Origin: Zancudomyces culisetae
Taxonomy: Eukaryota > Kickxellomycota > Harpellomycetes > Harpellales > Legeriomycetaceae
Direction: 5' to 3'
NCBI GenBank assembly: GCA_001969505.1
Contig: LSSK01000071.1
Span: 17,844-81,843, forward strand
DNA length: 64,000 bases
Each line of letters opens with the position of its first letter. Position 1 is the first letter of the stretch. A program made the position numbers and the translations under genes. Below, piece by piece: positions 49,812 through 61,261 of the stretch. A model generated the notes under the pieces. That model saw only the letters and a list, made by a program, of their open reading frames with translations. It was not told the DNA's origin and did not search any database.

Positions 49812-52479
49812 ATGGCGAAAAGGTAAGAAGTTGGTGCTTTTTATTTGATCCTTTCTTTTCCTTTCTTTATGGTTATTCAAGCGGTTCTTTGTTTCACATT
49901 AAAATTCCATACCTCATCAAAGTTTTCAACTAACAAGATATACCTGAAATTAGCACCGAGGCCCTAAAGACCGCGATGGGAAAAATTAACATCCTTGTCT
50001 ACGGCAACCACGGGATTAGTAACCTATCATTGTCTCAAACTGTCGACATGTTCAAACAGAAATATAGAAATAGGTATGCGCTTTTGGTCGTTGATTCCAT
50101 CCAACTCGCGAATGAGCCATGGGAAGACTCGACTGCATTATTGGCTATCCCTGGGGGGCAGGATCTAGAATATCTCAAACATCTAGGAGGCTTGGCTAAC
50201 AACAAAATTAAACAATATGTCGAGCAAGGGGGAAAAGTTCTCGGAATCTGCGCGGGAGCATATTATTTCAGTTCTACCTGTGTATTTGAGCCTAATAGTG
50301 AGCTCGAGGTGATTGGTGATCGACCACTCAAGTTTTTTCCGGGAGAATGTAGAGGCGCAGCATATCCAGGGTTTAGATATAACAGCGAGGTAGGTGCCAG
50401 AGCGGTTAAGATGCGGTTAAATACTGAGGTCCTAACACCGAATCTTGCCTCTAAGGAATATATTGAATCACTCAAGAGCCCGTTCTTATATTATAATGGT
50501 GGAGGATATTTTGTCGGTGCAGGAGATACTAAATATGATGTTACTGGCGGGACTCGAAATGAAGTTCAGGTGTTGGCATGGTATCCAAACGATGTATTTG
50601 ACCCATACAATCGAGATAAGGTAGTTGAAAATGCGCCATCAATGATACTCTGCCGTGTGGGAAAAGGGTTAGCACTCTTGTCCGGAGTACACTTTGAAGT
50701 TTCATACAGTGCCTTCTCCATACACAGACACTCTCTACCTGAACATGTCTTGCACGATTTAAAAAAAAGTCAGCAGGATAGGCTGAAGCTTTTAGATTTG
50801 ATTTTCTACCATCTCGGTTTGCAGGAAAGCTGGTTGCCTGATGGTACTAAACCAGTAAAAATCGAAAATGATCTGGCGATAACGCCTTCATATATAGTGC
50901 CAATAAAAAACGTCTCTGTTACTGAAGTAGCCAACTTTACATATAAAATGCGATCACTCTCTTCGAATGGCTTGATCAGGGACAGCTTCGATAATATTAA
51001 ATTCGATATTTTAGAGCAGTTGGAAGCAAAAGAACAACAAGCGAGACCCGAAAATCAAGACCAAAACTTGGACTCCCAAGACGCTCGCGGTGATAAACGT
51101 CCTATAGAGCTATACTTTTGTAACTATGGAACCTCATCACTGGACCATAAAAAACTAAAATTTGATTTGTCCTTGTTTAAAAATCATATGAACATGAACA
51201 AAACTACACACTTTGGTAGCTGGGTAATATACACGGACATCACGACTTCAACTCAAACATTTCTGGAAAAGTAAGATACTTTCTTTACTTTTTCTAAGTC
51301 TTTTTAAGCAAGATGTAAATATAAAGAGGATTTATACTGATACGATTTAATTATGTCGTTAGAAATATAAAAATACAAGCTGCGTTGCCCAATCCTACTG
51401 TCAACATAGCATTTACGCAAACCAGTGGAAGAGGAAGAGGTAAAAATATGTGGGTTTCTCCACCTGGATGCCTTCAATTTTCCATTCTCTTCAAGCACCC
51501 ACAATCAAGTACAGCGCCAGCAGTTATGCTTCAGTACTTGATGACACTGGCTGTTGTGGAAGCTGTGCGCTCTAAACCAGGCTATCAGGTACTTTTTTAT
51601 TATTTTATTGGAAATGCGTAACGAATATAATGACTTGTTTGCAATAATGTGTGGAATTTTTAATGAACTCCTTATAGGATCTACCCTTGCATATAAAATG
51701 GCCTAATGATCTGTATATATGCACTCATGCGCTGGATCACACAAATAGTAAAAGACCCGAGAAGTTTGGCGGTTCTCTGGTGAATTCATCATTTGAAAAC
51801 GGAACATTCTCTATCGTTATTGGTACGTTTAACTTTATCAAATTCTTTTTTTTTTAGTTGTGTTTATTTCACTGTCAAGGTTTACTGGTATATGGGCAGT
51901 AAAGTTGACTAATTTTTGATGAACAACTAATATTTACATTACATATACTCAATAATTAGGAACTGGAGTCAATATCAACAATTCCCAACCTCTCACTTCA
52001 ATCAACAACCTAATCACAAGGTACAACGAGTTGCACAATAGAAAACTTAAATACTTGTCGCTAGAACAGGCATTAGCAGACATCTTGAGCAAGTTTGAGA
52101 AAATGTATTACACATTTTTGGTATCCGGGTTTTCCAGCTTTGAAAAATTGTATTACAGCCGTTGGCTCCATACGTAAGTTTTTAATGGTTTTGTATGGGC
52201 TTTTGTATACACCTTGACTTAGTGTCTGTAATTATATACGTAGTGGGTGTTGCTTTAAAAGCTAAAAACTAAAAACTAAAAACTAAAAACTAAAAAAATA
52301 GAGACCAAATTGTTAAACTGAAAAGCTATGATTATGTTGATGCAAAAATTATTGGAATTGATACAAATCAAGGCTTCTTGAAGGCTCAGTCAGTCTCATA
52401 CCCTTACACCATGTATAGTTTGCAACCAGATGGGAACAGCTTTGATATGTTATCTGGGTTGATAGCCAAAAAGGAATAG
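49812..52479 (+). CDS. BPL1: Biotin-protein ligase
   Basis: Attaches biotin to carboxylases such as acetyl-CoA carboxylase. Six exons: 49812-49822, 49954-51270, 51363-51588, 51678-51822, 51960-52173 and 52302-52479; all phases match, giving 696 aa (yeast Bpl1 is 690). The first exon is only 11 nt (MAK plus part of a Ser codon). It is supported by a GTAAGA donor, a CTAAC branch site 22 nt before the acceptor and frame continuity, but ATG 49976 is an alternative start. The N-terminal half is the class I glutamine-amidotransferase-like BPL_N domain (ILVYGNHG, AIPGGQDLEYL, GKVLGICAGAYY). The catalytic half has TSGRGRGKNMWVSPPGCLQFS, IKWPNDLY, the GTGVNINNS motif split by an intron, and a C-terminal SH3-like domain. 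Confidence 0.95.
52262..52296. repeat. (CTAAAAA)n tandem repeat inside a BPL1 intron
   Basis: About five copies of the 7-mer CTAAAAA directly before the acceptor of the last BPL1 intron. Each copy offers a CTAA branch-like sequence, and the polypyrimidine stretch usual before acceptors is missing. Confidence 0.85.
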
Positions 52480-54008
52480 ATTTAATATCTTTTTTTATTT
52501 GCATCTTTTTATCAAACCTGCACCATCATTTTAATTGTCATTTCTGTACTTACCAAACCAACTACTCAGCTTTTGCATGTCTGCAAATGCGATAAATACT
52601 AATCTTAATAAAAAAAACTTCACAATTCCTGGTAAAGGGCAATTACGTAGCTTTATGACACTCAAATATGTCGACATCTCCCAACTTCCAGCTATCAACT
52701 TTTAGATTTTTGTTTAGCTATTTGCTTTTAAAGCGGGTTAAGTTTAGTGATTTTTACCTCCGTGATCGAATGACCATTGTATCAAAAATGGTTTGCTAGC
52801 ATAAACTCTGTTTACTCACAATATATGTTGCACTGTGTATATATAATATACTATGTGGATCCTCATGAGTCAACAAAGTGGCAGAAAAATAGACGTGCTA
52901 AATACTGCAAAACCGCGAAATCCTGTGAACCTGCTCACAATATATTCACGTGCACACACATTTGATTTAAAAGCTTCATTTCAGCCTGAAAAAACTATCA
53001 TACACCACACATTTGGTATCTATGATGTATATATGACATATAGCACATCTCCCATGATATACTCGACTCATGTTTTGAAAAAATAAAATAATAATGATAT
53101 AAAATAAAACATACATTCACCTGGTTGAGAAATATTAACTAATCTAAAAATTGAACAAGTGTTATGATATTTTTTTTGTATGTATCATACCGAAAAAAGA
53201 CATACAAAAACAAGCCTGTTGTGTAGCGAACCAATTGACAAGAACGGGAAAAAATGGATGGAAAAAAAAGCAAAGTTCAATTTACGTGAACTATTCTTAC
53301 TCTAGGTCTAGGTAAAACCAGTATTTGCTTATTTTTATGACATGGAACTGGAAAAAATGCTAGTGTAAAATAAACTGAAATAAATGGCCCTTTTTCTCGG
53401 TTACCTGTTTGTAGTGATACACTTATAAAATGGGATTTTGTCTTGGGACAGCTTGTGCGCTTTAAATACACCAATTAACCATAGAAATAGAGAACAGTTG
53501 CGTATGCCAACTTTAACTTGGTCACAATTTTAGCATCCTCGATATCATGAGTATATTTAAAAGAAAATGATGAATATTGTACTTTTAATTATTTATGTTA
53601 ACCTTAACGTATCAATAATTGCACAAACTAAGCGTGTGAACATATAGATAACTGAAATTAAATATATATATATTGTGAAAATAAGAATAGTGAAATATTT
53701 TGGCTATCACAGCTGCACAGATCTTGTGATGTTGGCCCGAAAATGTAGACCAAATGCAGACACACATGCTTTATCCGCTAATCAAGTATAAAAGCTAATT
53801 TTTCAATAAATACACTATGAATAAGATTAATAGTACACTTTATGGTAAAAAAAAACAGTTTCTGTGTTCAATTACTTATCACTTTTTTGAGGACAACAAT
53901 GATATAAATAGCACCAATTCTACGTGTATTGGAAAGGAATAAAATAAATAAGATAGTGATAGGCAAATGATATATTAGTATCCAGTATTCTCCTTTATAT
54001 TGACTCAA
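52480..54008. other. Gene-free region between BPL1 and the PD-(D/E)XK gene
   Basis: About 1.5 kb, AT-rich, both flanking genes on the + strand. Small frames at 52777-53086 have no domain. No gene seen. Confidence 0.5.
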
Positions 54009-55734
54009 ATGTTGAGAATAATGGTACAAAAAGTTAGCGATCAAAATTTAACAAAAATCAAGTGTGCTTTAAATACTAGAATGTCCAAAAAAACCGTAGT
54101 TGAGAAAGGTGATAGTCTGATATTAGAACGATATAGAACCCGGACTGTTAGTAGTAAAGAAGGTAGTAATGAAAATGTAGCCACAACATTAAAGATACCA
54201 AAAGACCTAAGGGTTAGTATAGATAGTGGTATCAAGGCAAAGGTAGCCGATGGGAGTCATGATGCTAAACTAAAGCTAGCAAAAGGTGAAGCACATAAAG
54301 CTATCAACAAAAAACCAGAAGGTGAGTAACTCTATACTTGCTAGTACTTCCTATGCAGCAAGAAGCTATCTTCAATTCTCTTTATTTTGTTTTTTATTTA
54401 GCTTTATTCAAAAAATAGACTATAGAGCGAGTTTAACTATATAAATAGAATGCAGAGTACAGACGAGGAGTAGGACTGCAAATAAGGCTGTGAACAGCCA
54501 GGACGACGATAAAAGGGATCCGATTATCCCGGTTGATAGAGCTGAGGATATAAACAAAACTGCGGCAAGGGCTGTTTCTAGGCAGTCGAAAATTTCGCAA
54601 AAGAGCAAATCGTTTAGCACGTTGGCATCAGGTACCACAAACTCATACGAACACGACAGAGTTATGTTTACATTCGATAAAGAGATAAAACCGGTAATGG
54701 AACGAAATAGCAAAGAGGATGTTGAACCGAGTGTAAATCTCTTGACGGGGTTGCGAGCCCACGTAAACAGCATGTATGCAGAGTTTTTGAAAGCCAAAGA
54801 TTCAACTGCAGATACAAGTCTCAAAAAAAGTGCAACAGGTGGACTAAAGTTTACTGATTTGGATCGATTAAAATCAGAAGTTGAAGAAATAGTCACTAAA
54901 ATCAACGAGATGAACATTGGTGAGTCCAAAACGCTTGTAAAAAAGAGCAACAAGAACAGTATCAGTAGTATAAACAGTGTTGGAAACGAAGAAAACCAAT
55001 TGATTGATTCAAAGAAATTTGTAGATGCAGTATACAGCTCAGGCAATGAGATACCAAAACTCAGTGAATTAAAAACGCATTTATCAGGAGGGTTGAGACA
55101 GAAAATTAGGGTAAACAAAAGCCATTACATACACCTGTACAGACGAATCAAGAAGTACAAGCTCGAGGATAAGTTTGGCAAGACATTTGAGTTTGGTAAT
55201 GAAATTTCCTCAGAGATTGAGACTGAAATAATACATGGAGTTGCGAGGGATCCAGAGGGCGATAAAAAGTCCACAGAAGCGTTCCTACAGCAAAACATAG
55301 ATGTAATACTAGGTCCTGTGTTTAAGGCGCTGAAGCTACATAATCCTGGATTTACGTATAACAGAAACTCGGCTGAGGTTTCTATGACTAAAGGAAAACT
55401 AAGACCAGATTATTGTTTAACTTACTTGAACAAGATGCTGGTGTTTAAAGGTGAGGAAAAAAAGAAAGGCAGTGTTCGTAAAATAGCACAGGAGTTAACA
55501 GATAAAATGAAGGAGAACAAGATAGGAATACCACATCATCTGCCATACATGCTGGGTTATGCGACCGCCGGATACAACGTTTTGTTGGTTGCGATTGACC
55601 ACACAAATGAGTTGATCGAGGTTTCGGATATTCTTGACATCAGAAAGCTCACTGATAGAATTACTTTGATGCAATCACTGCTTAATATCTCGATTATTTT
55701 TTCTCAGATGACAAAGGATTTGAATTTCTGTTGA
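54009..55734 (+). CDS. PD-(D/E)XK nuclease-like protein of unknown role
   Basis: Two exons, 54009-54321 and 54449-55734. The GTGAGT donor and the TAG acceptor join in phase at a Glu codon to give 532 aa. The first 300 residues are hydrophilic and Lys/Ser-rich with a coiled-coil-like stretch (LDRLKSEVEEIVTKINEM). From about residue 380 a compact domain appears: a helix with Glu (STEAFLQQNIDVILGPV), then KLRPDYCLTYLNKMLVFKGEEK, with Asp 425 and Glu 440/Lys 442 in the PD-D/E-x-K arrangement, then MLGYATAGYNVLLVAID. In Mucoromycota and Crinkler-type effector proteins I recall this REase-like unit preceding a kinase domain. Here the protein stops soon after, without a kinase. Catalytic activity is inferred. 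ATG 54021 is another possible start. Confidence 0.7.
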
Positions 55735-55998
55735 CTCGTTATAAGGTTATAGATGAACTAAAATGTTTTAAATTATTAAGATTTACTAGAATTTTTTTAG
55801 CTGTCTACTACACATCAATGAAGGAATTATATAAACGAAAATCTACAATGCTAATGTTGACACTGTTTTGACACTACCATGTTAAACAGCCCAAAAGAGA
55901 CCATGATTCGCGACAAATGCTTTACTTTTAACTATCAAAGCATACGTGATAAGAAGAATAAATAAAAAAAGATAGATAGGAATTTAAAAAAAAGTTGA

Positions 55999-56589
55999 TT
56001 AATGTGTAGAGAACAGCAAAACTGTAGAAAGTAGAGAGAGAGAAATGGAGATAAAAGTCAAAGGATATGCGTTTTTAGGAGCATATGAAGGGGGAACATA
56101 GGGTGTAGCAGGTGGCATTGTAGTTATTTTGCTTTCATCAACTTGGTCTGCAGGAACGCAGGTGATTTCATCTTCACCCTTTGGCTGACACACTTCACCA
56201 TTATCACATTGGTAGGATACCCAGGATTTACCATCACATGTAGAGTATGCATTGGCGCTAATGGCATCACATCTGGACATACCTTGTACGTTACATGCTG
56301 TGGCCTTGTCCTTGTCTTCGCAGGATGCCTTATTATTCTTGGTTCCATCAGTGAAGCAGATTTGGCTCGAGTTACACGATAAAGACCCCCATTTGTTTCC
56401 TCTACAGATCATTAGTGTGTTGTCGTCCAAGCAGAAATCATTGCTTCCATTTGGGCAGTAGTAAGGATCGTTTGTACTAACGGCACTTGAAGTGGTAGTC
56501 TTTGCATTCGAAGTTTGTGTGGTAGTGGTCTTTTGAGAAGAGGATGAACTTGAAGATGATCTATCACTGCTACTATTATTATTATTATT

Positions 56590-56640
<51 letters not shown>

Positions 56641-57364
56641 ACTGTTATTGTTGTTATTATTGTTATTGTTGTTGTTATTGTTGTTGTTGTTGTTGTTATC
56701 AGCTGACGAAGTTGTTCGGGATGCTGATGTTGGTGTGTTTGGCGCTGGGCTGGATGATGCTGGACTGGATGGTGCCGGGCTGGATGGAGGCGCGCCTGAA
56801 GCAGTTACTGTTTGAGTGACTACAGCTTGTGGTGTTGATCTGGGAGCGTTTTGTTCTTGTGAGTCTATAGTTTTAAAGATAAGTGTTAATACGAACCTGA
56901 GTGTATTAAGTAAATATGTAGCTTTAGACATATTTGTGAGTTCTTTTCAAGCTGATGGTTTGTCTATTTATACCAGCTGACTAGAGTCATGAATTCTGGC
57001 AAAGATAGATCAAAGTTCTACAAAAATACAAGAGTGACAATGATGGAAATAAACGCTTACCGTTTGCAGTAGTAGAAGCTGGGGTTCCTACGGTTCCCTG
57101 TCTCAAATATAGACCACCATCTCTTCTATTTTTTGATGCGTCGTTGTGATCTTTTGAATCAACACAAACAGCCTTCTGATCAATGACCATGCATTGGAAG
57201 CCCTGTGGACAAGCGTTGACAGAGAGTGCATTCTTGTTGCAATTTACAGCGTTTCCTTCGCTATCGCAGTAGTTCTGGGTACTATCACAGTCTAGTTGAG
57301 CTGAAGTAAGAGTCAAAAAGACAGATAGTACACCGCCGATTCCTTTTGCTGTAGAGAGTTTCAT
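55999..57364 (-). CDS. Cys-rich GPI-anchored protein with poly-Asn stalk and CBM19-like modules
   Basis: Two exons, 57364-57061 and 56864-55999, join in phase at an Asp codon to give 389 aa. Exon 1 supplies the signal peptide (MKLSTAKGIGGVLSVFLTLTSA) and one Cys-rich module with six cysteines. Exon 2 supplies a Pro/Ser/Thr linker, a long poly-Asn tract, a poly-Ser/Thr region, two more modules (CPNGSNDFC..., CNVQGMSRC... with W-x-x-x-x-C) and a hydrophobic GPI-type tail (FISISLSLLSTVLLFSTH). The module type matches that of the gene at 40499-42001. Treating exon 2 as a separate gene starting at 56931 is possible, but its N-terminus would be a poor signal peptide. A chitin or wall role is inferred. 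Confidence 0.8.
56573..56699 (-). repeat. Coding (AAC/AAT)n triplet repeat (poly-Asn)
   Basis: About 40 nearly continuous AAC/AAT codons (TTG/TTA on the + strand) encode the poly-Asn stalk of the GPI protein. The length is likely to vary between strains and assemblies. Confidence 0.95.
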
Positions 57365-59267
57365 GTTGTTTTCTTTATTTGTTTTTGGTTTTAAGTCGCT
57401 TTCCTTTCTTTTCTTTTCTTTTTCTAGGTTCAGGCTTCTATGTTTTTCCTGTTCGTTGTTTTCAATAGAATCGGATTTGTTCTTTTGATTCTTATAATTA
57501 TATTTTGGCTAATAATATCTAACAGGTCCTAGGGATAATATCTAATTTATCATAAATATAATAAAAACAGTAATAAACCAAAAATAAAAGGTAGGGTGAA
57601 GGGGAGGTTATATTGATATTTATGAATATAAATATCAGAAAATCTAAAGGTTGAAAAGTAATCGATCTTAGAGGCTAATGGTGTGTAGTTACCACTTGTA
57701 CCCCCCTTTATAATATTCGTAAGAAGGTATACTGTTTTTTTCTTTAAAAAAAAGCTAAGAGTTGGTCAAAACTAAATTGGTCAGGAAGCTTTTATAAGTG
57801 AGAAAAAAAGCAACAGAGGGGAAATGAAAGTTAATCGCAACATGATTGGGAGTGTACCTTTTTTTTTTAAATCTGTAAATAGAGAATTATGTAATCAAAT
57901 TAATAAAATGAATCAAATCGTAAGTTTGATTTACTTTTTCTTTCCTAAAAGGAAATCGCACTAAAAGGTTTTGCGTTTGAGTTCCTGGATATGTAAACGG
58001 GATTTAACAGCTAATAGTATTGGCGATTTATCATATGATAATGGTTAAGGCACTAATCGTATCTGTAATCCCAAAAAAAAGAAGTAAAAGCAAGAGGATT
58101 ATTGGATACAACAGTGAAGACACTCACCAAATCTAACCCTAACCCCACTCATATTCATTTTTTTTATATCGCTCAGTGATAGGAGCTTCTATTAGCCAAT
58201 AGTAATAACAAACTAAACGATTACATAAACCGCTTTTATTTGCTATATCAAAAATGCCATTTACTTTAAATCACTTGATATTCACATATGTTTAAGCTTT
58301 GTCTAATTGGGATAAAAAGTAGGATCATCTTTTTCAAATACGCTTACGTAAATACCCAGAAATGAAAAAAGAGGAAAATAACCATGCGTTTTTTTGCGTA
58401 ATTAGAACTCAGTGATATATTAGCGCACCTGAATCTATTTTGGGAAAAGTACGCCAAGTATACCTATGAACATAAATTTATATAACATGCTGTAAAACAC
58501 AACATGGTTCGGGTACCCGAGTTTAGGTTGTGAGTAAATCCCGTTTATAAACGCTGGCAACTGTGGAGAAACATAACACTCAATACAAACGGTGGGGGGC
58601 GCAAACCATATTGGTGTTCCAGAATCCTATTATTATTATTTTTACTGATACCTAGAGTCGTTGTATTTGGGCTCAAGGGTGCGAGGATAAGGTATTTGTC
58701 GAAACTGGTGTGAATCCTGTTGAAATGAACTATAAGCAAATAAAGTGGGATGAGAGTTTCTATTTTTGTGTACCAGGCCTCACTTTTGCCAATTTTGGAA
58801 AAGATTCAACTCCCCCCCTCCCACAGCCGGTAGTCAGTTTCATTCCTATCAACACCCAGCGGCCCAGGCGCACGCTTTCCTCCTCTCTGAACTCTGTTTA
58901 AGCAGGAAAAGTAACTATACTTGTATTACGAGTAAAAATAATACAAGTTCTTAAGCACCCAAGCACCCAAGCACCCCAACATTCAAGCCCTTAAATATCT
59001 TGGTATTTACATAACCCAACAGACCAGAAACTCAAACGCAGTCAGTATTGTTGGTGTTTTTTTTTCCTATCAGAAAAAATAAAATTAAAGTTGAACATTT
59101 TCTCCGAGTACTTATTAGAATCCCCCCACCCCCCACACACATATTCTCTGTCTCTCTCCACACTCTCTCAACAAAAAAATAATAATAAAGTAAAAAAGAC
59201 AAGATCAAATGAGCCAATAATTTATTTTAGGGATAGTAATAATAGTGAATGTAATAGGAAAGAGAAT
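57365..59267. other. Gene-free region between the GPI protein and MAS1
   Basis: About 1.9 kb holding the GPI gene promoter (CT-rich on the + strand near 57398-57425) and the MAS1 3' end. An 8-bp tandem repeat lies at 58953-58978. A CTCTCTC/CCCCACC-rich segment lies near 59120-59165. No supported gene. Confidence 0.5.
58953..58978. repeat. 8-bp tandem repeat (AAGCACCC), three copies
   Basis: Three back-to-back AAGCACCC units in intergenic DNA. Confidence 0.8.
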
Positions 59268-61261
59268 TTAACTACGCATGAAGGACATGCCGAAACGGAC
59301 ACGGTTATAGTCTGGTACACCATTGACACTTCCGAGAGCAACTACAGCGAGCTCATTGTCCCAAATTCTTTCAGAGGCTACACGATGAACATCCTTAACG
59401 GTGATGCGGTCAACAGCAGCAGCGATATCACGTGGCTCAACACGTTTTCCATAAGTCAACATTTGTCTGCCAATATCTTCAGCGACAGCGGTGGTTCCGT
59501 CCAAGTTCAACAACAAAGAAGTCTTGAGCTGTTGCTTGGCACGTTCAATTTCAGCTTCAGAAACAGAAACGCCAAGGCGACTCCATTCCTTAAGAGTAAA
59601 GTGAACCAAATCGTCGAGGTGAGTGAGGTTCTCAGAAACCATATAAATTCCCCACAAACCAGTGTCGTTGTAAGAGGTGTTGAAGGACATGTATTGGTTG
59701 GCCAGGTTGTGTTTGGAGACGGTTTGGGAGAGTCTGGATGAGATGTTTCCAGCAGCACCCAAAGCTCTGTCCCAGTTTCCAACAATGGATTGAAGAACCA
59801 GCATGGTGAAGTAGTCTGGGTGTGACCATGAGACACCTTGGACAGCAAGAGCAATATGGGCTTGTGGGATGTCATCGTTGCGGACACGGACTTCGGATCC
59901 CCAGAAGCGAGGTGGCTTGGCTCTTGTGGTTTGCAAAGCGAATGGTGGGTTGCTTGGCTTCAAGCCACCAAACTTAGCCTCAGCGAGTTTGACAAGTTCA
60001 TCGTGTTTGACGGAACCAGCGCCAACAAGAACCATGCGGTCTGCGGTGTAGTTGGTTTCAATGTATTTAGTCAAATCGTTCTTGGTGATTGACAAGATGT
60101 TTTCTCTTGGACCCAAAATGGTATATCCAAGTGATGAGTCTATTATTGTTGTTATATTTATTGATCATGTAAGTCATTGTAAAAAAAACACAAGATACAA
60201 AGCGATCATCATGAGGAAAATAAACTTACTCTGGAAGGCAGTAGCATGGAGGTGATCAAACACAACCTCTTCCATGATTTTTTCAACCTCTTGTTGCTCT
60301 CTCAATATAACATCTCTCTCACGCTCAATAGCTCCTTCGTCCAATCTTGAGTTTTGCAAAATATCTGCCAAAATGTCAACAGATTCAGGAACGTTCTTCT
60401 CAAAGGCCTTGGCATAGTAAACTGTCTGCTCGCGTGAAGTATAGGCATTCAAGTGTGCTCCCATGTTTTCGATGGCCAACTCGATATCATGTTGTCCTCT
60501 TGCTTTGGTTCCCTAGATATTTCATGTAATATTACCAGTATTGTTAGCATTTTTGACTAAATTTTTAGTTTATTGTATCCCCGCTACTATTTTAAACTTA
60601 TATTTCACTATGCGAATAGCATACGTACCTTGAAGGCCATGTGTTCCAAAAAGTGTGCACTGCCGTTATTTGCCTCGTTTTCCAATCGACTTCCTGCATT
60701 GATCCAGACTCCTACTGTTGCTGTCTTGACTGAAGGATCTGTTTCAGTTGCAACTGTAAATCCATTTGAAAGAGTAGTTACTTGTGTCTTTGGTCCTGAG
60801 TGTGTGGAATATCTGGTAACCTTGTTCAAGTTGGACAACAATCCCTATTGTTTTTTTTGAAAATAAATTAATCGTTATTAGCAATCTGAATGCCTAGTCT
60901 AATTCAAATAGATCATCCTAGCCATAGTCCTCTCGTGTTGATCCTCAAATATTGATTTTTATATCTAAATTGAAAAATATTATAGAAAAAGGGTCCCAGC
61001 CACCTGAAACATTTTCCAAGTAGTCATTCACATTTCTCTTCTGCCATCTCCAACTAGCAAAACCCCAGTATTCTCGAATGCTTTTAAAGAAAATTCAAAA
61101 TTTAAGCTTTGCTCATTTTATCATTTCTTTCAATCATGATCATAATACTAAGTGTGGCCCAATGGATCGCAGATTGGAGGTGAGAAGGAAAAAAAATAAA
61201 TAGTTAAATGTGGATTATGAATATTTACCTTGTTTAATCTTCTGGAAAATAGTCTTTGCAT
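59268..61261 (-). CDS. MAS1: Mitochondrial processing peptidase beta subunit
   Basis: Catalytic subunit that removes presequences in the matrix. Four exons on the minus strand: 61261-61229, 60844-60629, 60512-60230 and 60139-59268, all phase-consistent, giving 467 aa (yeast Mas1 is 462). Exon 1 encodes [11 protein letters not shown], the start of an Arg-rich presequence. Exon 2 gives [19 protein letters not shown] and the zinc-binding inverted motif HFLEHMAFK. Exon 3 starts [21 protein letters not shown] and continues [14 protein letters not shown]; the distal Glu ligand is expected in this exon. Exon 4 carries [12 protein letters not shown], the M16C domain ([15 protein letters not shown]) and ends FGMSFMRS. 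The Gly-rich loop region near GNISSRLSQ is a variant in the expected place. Confidence 0.95.

Noticed and set aside
52262-52296. CTAAAAA repeats as an interstitial telomere
   Set aside because: The 7-mer is not the common fungal telomere unit and sits precisely at an intron acceptor within BPL1.
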